Assembly: GCF_030547545.1 (NCBI RefSeq)
Contig: NZ_JAUOQE010000019.1
Coordinates: forward strand, 1 to 64,000
DNA length: 64,000 nucleotides
Source of the DNA: Amphritea sp. 1_MG-2023
GTDB taxonomy: Bacteria; Pseudomonadota; Gammaproteobacteria; Pseudomonadales; Balneatricaceae
Direction: 5' to 3'
The translations under genes were made by a program, and so were the position numbers. Below are positions 1 to 9,275 of the stretch, one piece after another (position 1 is the stretch's first letter; the number at the start of each line of letters is the position of its first letter). A model generated the notes under the pieces. The model had not been told where the DNA came from, did no database searches, and saw only the letters and a list, made by a program, of their open reading frames with translations.

Positions 1-1
1 C

Positions 2-145
2 GCTGCACTGGCTTTCGCGTATCTGGCCATTCTAATGGCCGCAGAGAACATAACGGACTTATTCGCACCTTCCCTAACCCTCGGCCTCCCCAAACACAAT
101 CAGAACAGCGACGCTTACTCGACTTCAACGATTTCAAAACTGTGA
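2..145 (+). CDS. possible C-terminal fragment of a membrane protein (left edge)
   Basis: An open frame enters from the left edge and encodes about 47 residues before a TGA. The first ~20 residues are hydrophobic (AALAFAYLAILMAAENITDL), as expected of a membrane helix, and the rest is polar. It would overlap the 3' end of the convergent OsmC-family gene by about 30 bases. No family is recognised and no start is visible, so it may be a chance open frame. Confidence 0.3.
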   Translation, partial: AALAFAYLAILMAAENITDLFAPSLTLGLPKHNQNSDAYSTSTISKL

Positions 146-522
146 GTAATTTCAACACCGCCTTTTTCCAGCATCAAGGAGGCTGAGCAATACTGTTCTG
201 CCGACAGCTTCACGGCCCGTTCCACTTTTTTCTCATTCAAATCACGGCCAGAGACGATAAACTTAACATGAATCTTAGTGAAAACAGCAGGTACGGCATC
301 GGCACGTTCTGCATCAATTTCCGCGACGCAATCCACCACATCTTGACGAGTTTTCTTCAGAATACCCACTACATCATAAGAGGTGCATCCGCCCAAGCCC
401 AATAGAATCATTTCCATAGGCCGTGGGCCCTGCTTGAGTTCGCCATCTAAGGTGATATCAAACCCAGAACCGGTAGTTCCTTTGAAACGAACATCGCCGT
501 CCCATTTTACTTTTGCTTGCAT
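115..522 (-). CDS. yhfA: OsmC family protein (YhfA-like)
   Basis: The 135-residue protein matches the OsmC/Ohr fold family, subgroup YhfA. Both family cysteines are present, in GLGGCTS (~residue 46) and EQYCSAS (~residue 112); in characterised OsmC/Ohr proteins such a pair reduces hydroperoxides through a disulfide. The length is normal. The ATG is preceded by a purine-rich GAAGAAG about ten bases upstream. In Pseudomonas the orthologue sits beside vfr/crp and trpC; here it lies directly downstream of trpC on the same strand with no crp-like gene between. The substrate is not known from sequence. Confidence 0.85.
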   Translation of the reverse strand: MQAKVKWDGDVRFKGTTGSGFDITLDGELKQGPRPMEMILLGLGGCTSYDVVGILKKTRQDVVDCVAEIDAERADAVPAVFTKIHVKFIVSGRDLNEKKVERAVKLSAEQYCSASLMLEKGGVEITHSFEIVEVE

Positions 523-549
523 AATCGCTGTATCTTCTTCAAATCGTTA

Positions 550-1362
550 TTATTGAACAAACAGTTCGGCTAACTTAGCGCCTGGATCGTCGGCTCGCAT
601 AAAGGTTTCACCCACCAGGAAGCTATCAACATGATGCTCTCGCATCGCCATCACATCGGCACGCGTTTGAATGCCGCTCTCGGTCACCACAATGCGATCC
701 TCTGGAATCATATCCAACAGATCAAAGGTATGATCGAGTGAAACTTCAAAACTGTGTAGGTCGCGATTATTGATTCCCACTAAACGGTTGCCTAACGGCA
801 GAGAACGCTCTAACTCTTGCTGATTATGCACTTCGATCAGCACATCCATGCCTAGCTCGGCGGCTAGGGCGTTCAGATCGGCCATCTGCTGATCTTGCAA
901 CGCGGCAACAATCAGCAAAATACAATCCGCCCCTATGGCACGCGCTTCATAGACCTGATAAGGGTCGACAATAAAGTCTTTACGGATCACCGGTAATGCA
1001 CACGCCGCGCGCGCTTCCATCAAGTAAGCTTCACTGCCCTGAAAAAAGTCGGCATCGGTCAATACTGACAAACAACTGGCACCGCCCGCCTGATATGAAC
1101 GGGCAATCTCTGCTGGCACAAAAGGATCACGAATAACGCCCTTAGATGGGCTCGCTTTCTTCACTTCCGCAATAATCGCAGAGCGACCAGCCGCCAGCGT
1201 ATTTGCGAGACTCGAGGCAAAACCACGCGGATCAAACGCACTGCCCTGCTGCTTTTCAATCGTTGCTTTTAACTCATCAAGACTGACCTTCGCGGCGCGT
1301 TCTGCCACTTCTTCATGTTTACGAGCAATGATTTTTTTTAATATGGTGGGTGTATCTGTCAT
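550..1362 (-). CDS. trpC: indole-3-glycerol phosphate synthase
   Basis: Tryptophan pathway enzyme that closes the indole ring (CdRP to indole-3-glycerol phosphate). It is a 270-residue (beta/alpha)8 barrel, monofunctional and not fused to TrpF. The catalytic region [11 protein letters not shown] (~66-75), the second lysine in VIRKDF (~128), GINNRDL and the C-terminal TESGI phosphate-binding loop are all visible. An upstream in-frame ATG at 1377 overlaps the trpD stop but has no ribosome site. The ATG used here has GAG six bases upstream and gives the usual N-terminus ([12 protein letters not shown]). Last trp gene of the trpGDC operon. Confidence 0.95.
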   Translation of the reverse strand: MTDTPTILKKIIARKHEEVAERAAKVSLDELKATIEKQQGSAFDPRGFASSLANTLAAGRSAIIAEVKKASPSKGVIRDPFVPAEIARSYQAGGASCLSVLTDADFFQGSEAYLMEARAACALPVIRKDFIVDPYQVYEARAIGADCILLIVAALQDQQMADLNALAAELGMDVLIEVHNQQELERSLPLGNRLVGINNRDLHSFEVSLDHTFDLLDMIPEDRIVVTESGIQTRADVMAMREHHVDSFLVGETFMRADDPGAKLAELFVQ

Positions 1363-1369
1363 CGTTAAC

Positions 1370-2404
1370 TCAACCATTCAATGACTGACTAAAATCAGCC
1401 AACTGTTGCATTTTTTTCAGTGCGGCGCCCGACTCAATCGCCGCCAGTGCTTGTGCTACACCCGCTTTATGGCTATCTGCCTGACCACTCAAGTAAATGG
1501 CCGCACCAGCATTCAGCGCAATCATCGCCGCGGCTTTCTTCGCCACGCTATCATCATTTCCAGCAAACGTTTTACGAATCAGCGCTAACGACTCTGCAGG
1601 ACTATCGACCTCTAAACCGATCAAACTTCGACTTTCAATGCCAAGATCTTCAGGTGAGACGCGGTATTCCGAAATGCTTCCGTGTTTCAATTCGGCCACA
1701 TAGCTATGAGTTGCGAGGCTAATCTCATCCAAGCCATCCTCGGCATGCACCACCATGATGTGCTCGCCACCGAGTTGCTGCATCACCTCGGCCATCGGTC
1801 GACAGAGTGTCTTGCTAAAGACACCAATCACCAAGCGTTGTGCGCCCGCCGGATTGGTCATCGGCCCAAGAATATTAAATAATGTTCGCGTCGCTAAGGC
1901 TCGACGGGCACCGATGGCATGTTTCATCGCACCATGAAAGCCCGGCGCGAACATAAAGCCTACACCTACTTCATCGATACAGCGCGCCACCGCATCAGCA
2001 CTCAGCTCTAGGCTAATGCCCGCTTGTTCAAGCAGGTCGGCACTACCACTACTAGAAGAGACGCCTCGGTTACCGTGTTTAGCGACATTCACGCCACAAG
2101 CCGCCGCTACAAATGCACTCGCCGATGACACATTAAACAAATTGGCGCCATCGCCACCGGTGCCAACGATATCAACCAACGGCGCGGCCGTCGCCTTCAC
2201 CGGCGTCGCCAACTCACGCATCACCTGCGCGGCGCCAGTGATCTCATCGATCGACTCACTCTTCATCCGTAGAGCAATGAGAAAACCGGCAATCTGTGAT
2301 TCGGAACATTCACCCGTCATCACTTGACGCATAACGTCAACCATTTCATCACGGCTCAGATCGATATGCTCGACCACCCGCGCCAGCGCTTGTTTGATAT
2401 CCAT
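1370..2404 (-). CDS. trpD: anthranilate phosphoribosyltransferase
   Basis: Transfers the phosphoribosyl group of PRPP to anthranilate, the second committed step of tryptophan synthesis. At 344 residues it has normal length for the monofunctional enzyme, with the PRPP-binding GTGGD (81-85) and the KHGNR anthranilate/PRPP motif (109-113). It sits 10 bases downstream of trpG and 7 bases upstream of trpC, so the three genes are surely co-transcribed. No anomalies seen. Confidence 0.97.
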   Translation of the reverse strand: MDIKQALARVVEHIDLSRDEMVDVMRQVMTGECSESQIAGFLIALRMKSESIDEITGAAQVMRELATPVKATAAPLVDIVGTGGDGANLFNVSSASAFVAAACGVNVAKHGNRGVSSSSGSADLLEQAGISLELSADAVARCIDEVGVGFMFAPGFHGAMKHAIGARRALATRTLFNILGPMTNPAGAQRLVIGVFSKTLCRPMAEVMQQLGGEHIMVVHAEDGLDEISLATHSYVAELKHGSISEYRVSPEDLGIESRSLIGLEVDSPAESLALIRKTFAGNDDSVAKKAAAMIALNAGAAIYLSGQADSHKAGVAQALAAIESGAALKKMQQLADFSQSLNG

Positions 2405-2414
2405 TGTGACCTTG

Positions 2415-2996
2415 TTATCCTCGGTTCAAAAAGTTTTGCAACAAATCATGGCCTTGCTGAGTCAAGATCGATTCTGGGTGAAATTGTACCCCTTCGAGAT
2501 CCAACTCTTTATGCCGAACCCCCATGATCTCATCCACAGAGCCGTCTTCGTTCTGAGTCCAGGCTGTTATTTCAAGACAATCGGGTAGCGTGTTTTTATC
2601 GATCACCAACGAATGATAGCGCGTCACAGAAACCGGATTTTCCAACCCTTTAAAGACCCCAGTATTATGGTGATAAACGGGCGATACTTTACCGTGCATC
2701 ACCTGACGGGCACGCACCACATCACCACCAAAGGCTTGACCCATACTCTGATGGCCCAAACAGATACCGAAAATAGGCAGTTTACCGGCAAAGTATTTAA
2801 TCGCCGCAACGGAGATACCCGCTTCATTCGGGGTACAGGGGCCTGGAGAGATGACCAATTGATCAGGCTTAAGCGCCTCAATCTGTTCTAGGGTAATTTC
2901 ATCATTACGATACACCTGAACATCAGCGCCTAACTCACCCAGATATTGCACGACATTGTAAGTAAACGAGTCGTAGTTATCGATCATTAGCAACAT
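2415..2996 (-). CDS. trpG: anthranilate synthase component II (glutamine amidotransferase)
   Basis: Class I glutamine amidotransferase of 193 residues that supplies ammonia to TrpE. The nucleophile Cys79 in GICLGHQ and the His173/Glu175 pair in QFHPES complete the catalytic triad; the oxyanion motif SPGPCTP is near residue 50. It could also serve aminodeoxychorismate synthase as PabA, as in other bacteria with one copy, but only one copy is visible here. First gene of trpGDC; its partner trpE is about 18 kb away behind its own leader. Confidence 0.95.
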   Translation of the reverse strand: MLLMIDNYDSFTYNVVQYLGELGADVQVYRNDEITLEQIEALKPDQLVISPGPCTPNEAGISVAAIKYFAGKLPIFGICLGHQSMGQAFGGDVVRARQVMHGKVSPVYHHNTGVFKGLENPVSVTRYHSLVIDKNTLPDCLEITAWTQNEDGSVDEIMGVRHKELDLEGVQFHPESILTQQGHDLLQNFLNRG

Positions 2997-3146
2997 ATTT
3001 CAGCCAAACCTATTGAATCAAAACATTTAATAGAGCCGAATATATTACCTTAACTGCTATCAGGATTATAGATAAACAAGACGCTATCTCGAAGGCTATA
3101 GCTCTGAACTATCGATACAAGCGATCAATGAGTCGCCGCCCTATGT

Positions 3147-3539
3147 CTATCGATTTAATTCGCCTGAAGACTCACAGCAGTGCTTTTCCAACGTCAGCGA
3201 CACTGAATCAGCAAACCGTAGCGCATGAGGCTTATCAATGGTCACACTGGCGAAGGTCACCCACGGGTGAGCCGTGGCTATTTCCAACACATCACCGACC
3301 AGCTTTTCTAGTAATAAAAAGTGCCCCTCTTCCACATGCTGAATAATATCTTTACAGACCACTTTATAGTTGAGCGCTCTTTCAACATCATCACTGATCG
3401 CCGCTTTGGCCGCAGGGTAATGAATCTCGATATTGATGACGACATCTTGTAGCTTTTCGCGCTCCTCTGGATTAAAACCAATATAGGTGCGTAATCGCAG
3501 GTTTTTGATACGGATAATGGCGTTGCTCACAGATGGCAT
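3147..3539 (-). CDS. folX: dihydroneopterin triphosphate 2'-epimerase
   Basis: FolX family (dihydroneopterin aldolase fold), which epimerises dihydroneopterin triphosphate to the monapterin form on the way to tetrahydromonapterin. Residues near the N-terminus ([15 protein letters not shown]), [14 protein letters not shown] and [12 protein letters not shown] follow E. coli FolX rather than FolB. The ATG at 3539 was chosen because AAGGG lies seven bases upstream; the longer frame opens with TTG and has no such site. It is a paralogue of the folB gene further right in this window. No obvious operon partner. Confidence 0.9.
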   Translation of the reverse strand: MPSVSNAIIRIKNLRLRTYIGFNPEEREKLQDVVINIEIHYPAAKAAISDDVERALNYKVVCKDIIQHVEEGHFLLLEKLVGDVLEIATAHPWVTFASVTIDKPHALRFADSVSLTLEKHCCESSGELNR

Positions 3540-3832
3540 AGGAATCCCTTGCAATTATTTTTATCGTTGCACCTTCTCAGTTTAACAGAACGATATCAAG
3601 ACAACAGATGGCAATATGACGGATAGACACACTCGGATATCACTGTTATCTCTTCAGTGCCTCACTCATGATGATGGATCATAGGGACACCGAACCATCC
3701 ACCACTCGGTGCAGGGGTCTAAATTCAGTTGCAATCACGGCTTTACACTAGGTTGTCTGGACGGCGACAGGTATGATGCCCATACTTAACCCTATTCAGC
3801 ACACTTACAGGCAGCGATTGCCGGGCATCATT

Positions 3833-4372
3833 ATGACAGACGAGATCAACTACCAAAATAACCCACTACACGGTCTCGGCTTAAAAGAGTTATTAACTCA
3901 GATAGTCGATCATTATGGGTTTGAGATTCTTTACGCTTACCTCAACATCAATTGCTTCAAGACCAACCCCAGTATTGAATCCAGCATTAAGTTTCTCAAG
4001 AAAACCGATTGGGCACGGGAAAAGGTTGAGTTGTTCTATCTCTATAAATTCAAAAATCTGCCACGCGTCTCATCTGAACAGTTTGATCTATCACCTAGAG
4101 ATCGCATCATTCCTGAAGGTCAAACACCTCGGCAACCGGCAGAGCTGAGCCTCGAAGATGCCGAACGGATGCGTGAAAAACAAGCCCTCAAAGCAGCCGA
4201 GCATAATAAAACTAAAAGCTACCGCACTAGCCGTTCTCAGGGTAAGCAGGGCTATTCGAGTAAAGAGGAAAATGCGCGGGATAAACAACGCAGGAAACCT
4301 TCGAGACCCGCATCGGCCTCCTCTGAATCCGTAACCGATAACGATGATCCCTGGGCCAAATGGCGTAAATAA
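3833..4372 (+). CDS. VF530-like DNA-binding protein with long basic tail
   Basis: Residues ~9-75 ([43 protein letters not shown]) match the VF530/DUF2132 family of small double-stranded-DNA-binding proteins. Family members are usually below ~100 residues. This one has ~179, because a highly charged, low-complexity tail ([19 protein letters not shown]) follows and ends in DPWAKWRK. An in-frame ATG at 3773 would add 20 residues of no family similarity. Stands alone and is followed by a bidirectional terminator. Function in the cell is not established. Confidence 0.75.
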   Translation: MTDEINYQNNPLHGLGLKELLTQIVDHYGFEILYAYLNINCFKTNPSIESSIKFLKKTDWAREKVELFYLYKFKNLPRVSSEQFDLSPRDRIIPEGQTPRQPAELSLEDAERMREKQALKAAEHNKTKSYRTSRSQGKQGYSSKEENARDKQRRKPSRPASASSESVTDNDDPWAKWRK

Positions 4373-4401
4373 AAAAACAGCATCAACAAAGCTACAACTT
4401 A

Positions 4402-4425
4402 AAAAACCGCCATAAGGCGGTTTTT
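4402..4425. terminator. bidirectional rho-independent terminator
   Basis: A perfect inverted repeat, AAAAACCGCC-ATAA-GGCGGTTTTT, gives a GC stem flanked by A and T runs on both sides. It serves the VF530-like gene on the plus strand and the RidA-ending operon on the minus strand. Confidence 0.9.
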
Positions 4426-4458
4426 AAGACATATCACAAGTTCAAAGCAACGTTCTAT

Positions 4459-4839
4459 TCAAAGACTAGGCACCGCCGCATAGGCAACGATTTCACACAG
4501 CATCTCTTCCCGCGCGAGCCCCGCAACCACCATTGCGGCACGATTTGGATAAGGTGCAGTGAAATAATCTGCATACACTCGATTAAAGGCCGGTAACAAA
4601 TCGCGATCAGTCACATATATCAGTACTTGGGTTACATCATCCATCGTCAGCTCAGCCGCTTCAATGGTGTGTTTAAAGTTGTCCATCGTTTGGCGTGCTT
4701 GAGCTTCAATCCCGCCGTCCACCACTTGCCCTTGCGCATTGATCGGAATCTGCGCGGTGGATAATTGACCATTGGCAATAACAGCCCACTCAAGCGGTGC
4801 TTTCGAGGCAAACAGATCTGTTTTTACAGCGTGTTTCAT
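4459..4839 (-). CDS. RidA family protein (enamine/imine deaminase-like)
   Basis: RidA/YjgF fold, 126 residues. The family arginine is present in YPNRAAMVV (~residue 100) and the glutamate in LCEIVAYA near the C-terminus, so imine/enamine hydrolysis is plausible. Position at the distal end of the dehydrogenase-dipeptidase-BCCT row suggests it cleans up a reactive imine intermediate of that pathway rather than being the housekeeping RidA. A weak ribosome site precedes the ATG. The substrate is inferred, not seen. Confidence 0.85.
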   Translation of the reverse strand: MKHAVKTDLFASKAPLEWAVIANGQLSTAQIPINAQGQVVDGGIEAQARQTMDNFKHTIEAAELTMDDVTQVLIYVTDRDLLPAFNRVYADYFTAPYPNRAAMVVAGLAREEMLCEIVAYAAVPSL

Positions 4840-4958
4840 AGCAATTCACTTTTAAATATATAAATAAAGCCGGTGCCTCACATAATGTTTGCCCGGCGAT
4901 ATTGATCGCTCAGGCAAACCTTCTGTTTGGCCCTCCTAAACGGTGGATATCAACCGCA

Positions 4959-6539
4959 TTACAAGCCTTGCTCGTCCGCCATCTTGCGGGCAATTTGTGG
5001 TGCCGTCCAAAGCGAGGGCAACAGAACAAGTGACACTGGCACGGCGGTAATAACGATAAATGACTGCAGTGCCGAGATACCACCGGAGCCTATCGAGACT
5101 AATAAAGCGGCCACAACCCCCATCATGACACCCCAGAATACGCGCACCGAACTCTGCGGATGATCTGTACCGGTCATCACCATCGAGACGGCATAGGTCA
5201 TTGAGTCACCGGTGGTGGCCACAAAAATAGTGGTTAACACCAGAAACAGCACCGAGATCATAAAGCCCATGGGTAACTGATCGGTAATCGCCAGCAGCGC
5301 CGCCGGTAGGTTAAAGCCGGTGAAAGGCTCAGAGATCACCCCTGGATTGGCCAGTTCATAGGCTAGCCCACTGCCGCCAACAATGGTGAACCAGAAGCAA
5401 GTGATAATCGGTGCCACAACCGAGATCAACAGGATCATTTCACGAATCGTGCGTCCCTTAGAGATCCGCGCGACAAACATCGCCATCAATGGGCCGTAAC
5501 CTAAAAACCAACCCCAGAAGAATACCGTCCACCAATCCAACCAGCCGGTATCAGCCCGAAACGTCGCCATTGGAAGAAACTGATTCAGGTAGATACCGAA
5601 AGACTGCAAATAGCCGTCGATAATAAAAGCGGTCGGACCAAACAGTAAAATAAAGGCCATCAGAATCACGGCAAGAATCACGTTCGCTCGGCTCAGTATT
5701 TGAATCCCCTTAGTCACCCCCGTGACCGCCGAGAGCGTATAGATGCAGATTAAGGCCACTAGGATCATCACCTGAGTGGTATAAGTGTCAGGAATACCAA
5801 ACAGCTTCTCTAAACCGAAGCTAACCTGTAACCCCAGAAAGCCGATAGGTCCAACGGTGCCAGCCACGACGGCTAGCACACAACTGGAATCAACAAGCGC
5901 ACCAAAAGGGCCGGTCATTACCTTATCGCCAAACACCGGATAGAGCAGTGTGCGCGGTTTTAACGGCAACCCTTTTTCATAATGCAGATACATATACACA
6001 ATGCCGGTTAGGCTGCCAAGAATCGCCCATGCAAGGAATCCCCAGTGCATAAAACTCTGTGCTAAGGCATTATAAGCCGCACCAACCGTGCCCGTTTCAG
6101 TCGCCGCAAACAGCGGTGGAGGCGAGGTAAAATGTGCCATTGGCTCGGCGGCGGCCCAAAACACACCACCACCCGCTAAGAGCGTACACATAATCACCGA
6201 AATCCACTGAAATCGTGGCATTTCTGGGGTTTTAACGCCGCCTAAAACCACCGAGCCCGTCCGCCCTATCGTCAACATCAGGCCGATGACGAAGGTGAGC
6301 AGTAACAGCACCTGCCAATAAGCGCCAAAATATTGAGTCGATATCGCAAACCCCGTATTGACCCAACCACTCATCATGTCTATGTCGTACAACGCTAGTG
6401 CCACAAACAGCACCAACACACCACCACTGATCAAAAATACCGGCAGATCAACACCGGCCAATAATTTTTTACCAGCCATCTCTGTCTCATCATTCAAAAC
6501 CTGCTGTCCGGTAACAACAGCTTGCGTTGCGTTAGTCAT
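4959..6539 (-). CDS. BCCT family betaine/carnitine/choline-type transporter
   Basis: Integral membrane protein of 526 residues with about 12 hydrophobic segments. The BCCT signature region around residues 335-365 is clear (DWWTVFFWGWFLGYGP followed by MFVARISKGRTIREM). These carriers import quaternary ammonium compounds or related osmolytes with Na+ or H+. A good ribosome site (GGAGA, seven bases) precedes the ATG. Lying in a catabolic row, it probably brings in the substrate of the pathway rather than serving only osmoprotection; the actual substrate cannot be read from sequence. Confidence 0.9.
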   Translation of the reverse strand: MTNATQAVVTGQQVLNDETEMAGKKLLAGVDLPVFLISGGVLVLFVALALYDIDMMSGWVNTGFAISTQYFGAYWQVLLLLTFVIGLMLTIGRTGSVVLGGVKTPEMPRFQWISVIMCTLLAGGGVFWAAAEPMAHFTSPPPLFAATETGTVGAAYNALAQSFMHWGFLAWAILGSLTGIVYMYLHYEKGLPLKPRTLLYPVFGDKVMTGPFGALVDSSCVLAVVAGTVGPIGFLGLQVSFGLEKLFGIPDTYTTQVMILVALICIYTLSAVTGVTKGIQILSRANVILAVILMAFILLFGPTAFIIDGYLQSFGIYLNQFLPMATFRADTGWLDWWTVFFWGWFLGYGPLMAMFVARISKGRTIREMILLISVVAPIITCFWFTIVGGSGLAYELANPGVISEPFTGFNLPAALLAITDQLPMGFMISVLFLVLTTIFVATTGDSMTYAVSMVMTGTDHPQSSVRVFWGVMMGVVAALLVSIGSGGISALQSFIVITAVPVSLVLLPSLWTAPQIARKMADEQGL

Positions 6540-6587
6540 AGTCGTCTCCTGACGGATCTTTATATTTCTTAATTATCAGGTAAATCT

Positions 6588-6622
6588 ATGATTCAGACAG
6601 GACGATCAGCTGGCTGAATCAT
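6588..6622. other. intergenic hairpin between dipeptidase and BCCT genes
   Basis: A nine-base perfect stem, ATGATTCAG / CTGAATCAT, encloses a 17-base loop. No T run follows on either strand, so it is not a standard terminator. It may limit read-through or protect the upstream mRNA end within the operon, or be a binding site. Confidence 0.5.
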
Positions 6623-6666
6623 AAACAGCTTTAAACTATCTATACGGTTTTTCTCTACTGCTCAGG

Positions 6667-7689
6667 TTATTGAGGCTTAAGCCCTTCATCCAAAAAGTTA
6701 AGCCAGTTAAGCCCCATAATCTTGCCCACTTCCGTAGCGCTAAACCCTCGTGCCAACAGCCCCTGAGTCAGATTCGGGAAATCCCGACTATCACGGAACC
6801 AGGACAACGGCTTAGGCCAATCCGCATTGGCTTTTGAGCCTTCGCCATAATCCATCGCCTTCGACCAGCGGCCATTTCGCATCCATTCCAACACAGATAA
6901 AGGCTGTGCCTGACACAGATCGGTGCCGATGCCAATATGATCAATCCCCATCATATCGGCGGTGCTCGCGACCATGTCGCAGAATTCATTGAGGCTGCAA
7001 TCCGGCCCATTGTTTAGGTGGAACGGATAAAGACTAAAGCCCAACAGCCCTCCCGACTCCGCTAGTGCTTTCAGCACCTGATCGGATTTGTTGCGTTTAG
7101 CCGCATGAAAACTCGAAGGGTTGGCATGGGAGATCACGATGGGCCGTTCAGAAATCTCGATCGCATCCAGCGTGCTGCGTTCGCCACTGTGACTCATATC
7201 GACAATCATGCCGACCCGATTCATCTCTTTAATCGCCTGCCGGCCAAACCGTGTGACACCACTGTCGTGCGCTTCATAGCAACCACAAGCCAACAAACTC
7301 TGATTGTTATAGGTCAACTGCATAATCATCAGGTTCAGCTCACGCATCACCTCAACCATGCCGATATCATCTTCAATCGGTGAGCAGTTTTGTGCGCCAA
7401 ACATGACGCCCACCTTACCTAACTGTTTCGCTAAGCGGATATCGGCAGCGCTTCTCACCGGCATAATCAGATCGCTGTTCATCTCAAAATGACGATTCCA
7501 CTCAGCGATTCGTAGCAGGGTTTCACGAATCTGCTCGTGATACACAATGGTTGCATGGACCATCGTCACACCACCATCGCGCAGCTGCTCGAAGATATCC
7601 CGACTCCAGTTGGAATACTGTAAGCCATCAACCACAATCAGGTCGTTATGCAGCGCCATATGTGCCGGCTGTGTTTGTAAATTGTGCAT
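6667..7689 (-). CDS. membrane dipeptidase family (peptidase M19) protein
   Basis: Amidohydrolase-fold protein of 340 residues of the renal dipeptidase/M19 family. Visible pieces include VDGLQYSNW near the N-terminus (in place of the usual DGHND metal motif, so the first site looks altered), MIVDMSHSGE, ISHANPSS with the family histidines, and HIGIGTD near residue 260. M19-like proteins occur in betaine-demethylation loci of pseudomonads, where they need not be peptidases. GGAGG lies six bases before the second of two adjacent ATG codons, so that start was used. Third in the row after the dehydrogenase. Confidence 0.85.
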   Translation of the reverse strand: MHNLQTQPAHMALHNDLIVVDGLQYSNWSRDIFEQLRDGGVTMVHATIVYHEQIRETLLRIAEWNRHFEMNSDLIMPVRSAADIRLAKQLGKVGVMFGAQNCSPIEDDIGMVEVMRELNLMIMQLTYNNQSLLACGCYEAHDSGVTRFGRQAIKEMNRVGMIVDMSHSGERSTLDAIEISERPIVISHANPSSFHAAKRNKSDQVLKALAESGGLLGFSLYPFHLNNGPDCSLNEFCDMVASTADMMGIDHIGIGTDLCQAQPLSVLEWMRNGRWSKAMDYGEGSKANADWPKPLSWFRDSRDFPNLTQGLLARGFSATEVGKIMGLNWLNFLDEGLKPQ

Positions 7690-7701
7690 CATTCGCCTCC
7701 G

Positions 7702-9147
7702 TTAACCACGGATATAGGTAGTTTTAACAACGGTATAAAACTCTTTAGCATAACTACCCTGCTCACGCGGGCCAAAGCTAGAGTCTTTGCGGCCACCAAA
7801 AGGCACATGATAATCGGTGCCTGCGGTTGGCAGATTCACCATCACACAGCCGGTTTTGGCATTGCGCTTAAAGTGTGTCGCGTATTTCAGTGATTCGGTA
7901 CAGATACCGCCGGTCAAACCGAAGTTAGTATCATTCAGGGTCGCCAAGGCTTCGTCATAATCCTTCACTTTGATAATGCAGCCGATAGGCGCGAACGCTT
8001 CTTCACGGTTAATCGTCATCTGATTTGTGGTTTCGGTGAATAGCGCCGGTTGCATGTAGTAACCATCGGTCTCTTCTGTCAGCACTTCACCGCCATAAAC
8101 CAACTGCCCGCCTTCTTGTTTAGCGATGGCTAGATAGTTGAGGTTTTGTTCCATCTGCCGAGCATCAGCGACGGCACCAATATGAACACCGGCTTTCAGC
8201 GGATGACCAACCACCAGTTGCTTCATCCGTTCGACCATGGCAGCCACAAAACGATCGTGAATACCTTCAGTCACAATCAAACGAGAAGACGCCGTACACT
8301 TCTGACCCGTGCCACCAAACGCACCACCAACGGCACACTCAACCGCATTGTCGAGATCCGCATCATCGAGCACCACCAGCGCATTCTTGCTGCCCATCTC
8401 TAGTTGACACTTAACCAGATTAACCGCCGTTGCCGCCGCCACCTTACGCCCGGTTTCCAATGAGCCGGTAAAGGTCAGCGCGTTAATTCCACGGGAGTTA
8501 ATCAAGGTATCACCGACCTCAGCACCCGGCCCCATCACAAGGTTAAAAGTACCAGCAGGTAGTCCCTGACGGGAGATAATCTCTGTCAGCGCCCACGCCG
8601 ATGCAGGCACCTGATTAGCGGGTTTCCAAACTACCGCATTACCAAAGGCTAAAGCAGGCGCAATCTTCCACGCACCGGTCGCCGTCGGGAAATTCCACGG
8701 AGTGATAATACCGACCACACCCACGGGTTCGCGACGGGTTTCAATCTCAATGCCTGGGCGAACAGAATCCGCCGTTTCACCCATCTGGCGTAACACTTCA
8801 GCGGCATAGTAATGGAAGAACTGCCCCGAACGATAAGTTTCACCGACACCTTCTGCCAGCGTTTTACCCTCTTCGCGGGCCAGCAACTCACCCAGTTCAT
8901 CTTTACGGGCGATCAACTCATCACCAATCGCCATGAGCACAGAATAACGCTGCTCTAAGCCACTCTTTTGCCATTCAAGCTGGCCAACCGCAGCCGCTGC
9001 AATCGCCGCGTCTGTCTGAGCCTTATCAGCCTGAGCGTATAAACCAATAACATCAGAGGTATCGGCGGGGCTAACATTAGCGACATGACCGTTGTTACCC
9101 TCTACCCACTCACCTGCAATGTAATTACGAAAAATTGAATCAGACAT
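7702..9147 (-). CDS. NAD(P)-dependent aldehyde dehydrogenase (alpha-ketoglutarate semialdehyde dehydrogenase-like)
   Basis: Aldehyde dehydrogenase superfamily, 481 residues. The cofactor loop TPWNFP, FTGSLETGR, the general-base glutamate in LEMGSKN and the catalytic cysteine in GTGQKCTAS are all present. The C-terminal TDYHVPFGGRKDSS-FGPREQG pattern resembles the ketoglutarate-semialdehyde dehydrogenase group that ends hydroxyproline and sugar-acid pathways. A textbook AGGAGG five bases upstream fixes the start; an in-frame ATG 48 bases earlier has none. First gene of the catabolic row, divergent from the LysR gene. Confidence 0.9.
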   Translation of the reverse strand: MSDSIFRNYIAGEWVEGNNGHVANVSPADTSDVIGLYAQADKAQTDAAIAAAAVGQLEWQKSGLEQRYSVLMAIGDELIARKDELGELLAREEGKTLAEGVGETYRSGQFFHYYAAEVLRQMGETADSVRPGIEIETRREPVGVVGIITPWNFPTATGAWKIAPALAFGNAVVWKPANQVPASAWALTEIISRQGLPAGTFNLVMGPGAEVGDTLINSRGINALTFTGSLETGRKVAAATAVNLVKCQLEMGSKNALVVLDDADLDNAVECAVGGAFGGTGQKCTASSRLIVTEGIHDRFVAAMVERMKQLVVGHPLKAGVHIGAVADARQMEQNLNYLAIAKQEGGQLVYGGEVLTEETDGYYMQPALFTETTNQMTINREEAFAPIGCIIKVKDYDEALATLNDTNFGLTGGICTESLKYATHFKRNAKTGCVMVNLPTAGTDYHVPFGGRKDSSFGPREQGSYAKEFYTVVKTTYIRG

Positions 9148-9224
9148 ATTGACCTCCTGAATGTTGATAGATCCATCATAGATTTTGTGATTCAATAAGA
9201 ATAATTAATAAATAATATTCGCTG

Positions 9225-9239
9225 ATAAGGTTTTCTTAT
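9225..9239. promoter_or_regulatory. putative LysR operator, site 1 (ATAAG-N5-CTTAT)
   Basis: The perfect palindrome ATAAG-GTTTT-CTTAT fits the T-N11-A rule of LysR-type regulator sites. It lies between the divergent aldehyde dehydrogenase and LysR genes. The same palindrome recurs about 1 kb downstream in front of the next unit. Binding by the adjacent regulator is inferred. Confidence 0.6.
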
Positions 9240-9275
9240 TTAGATATTTCCCTCATCACATGGCTGGAGTCGACG

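Noticed and set aside
3128-3346. 72-codon open frame on the plus strand
   Set aside because: It is the antisense shadow of folX, which has a good ribosome site and full family similarity.
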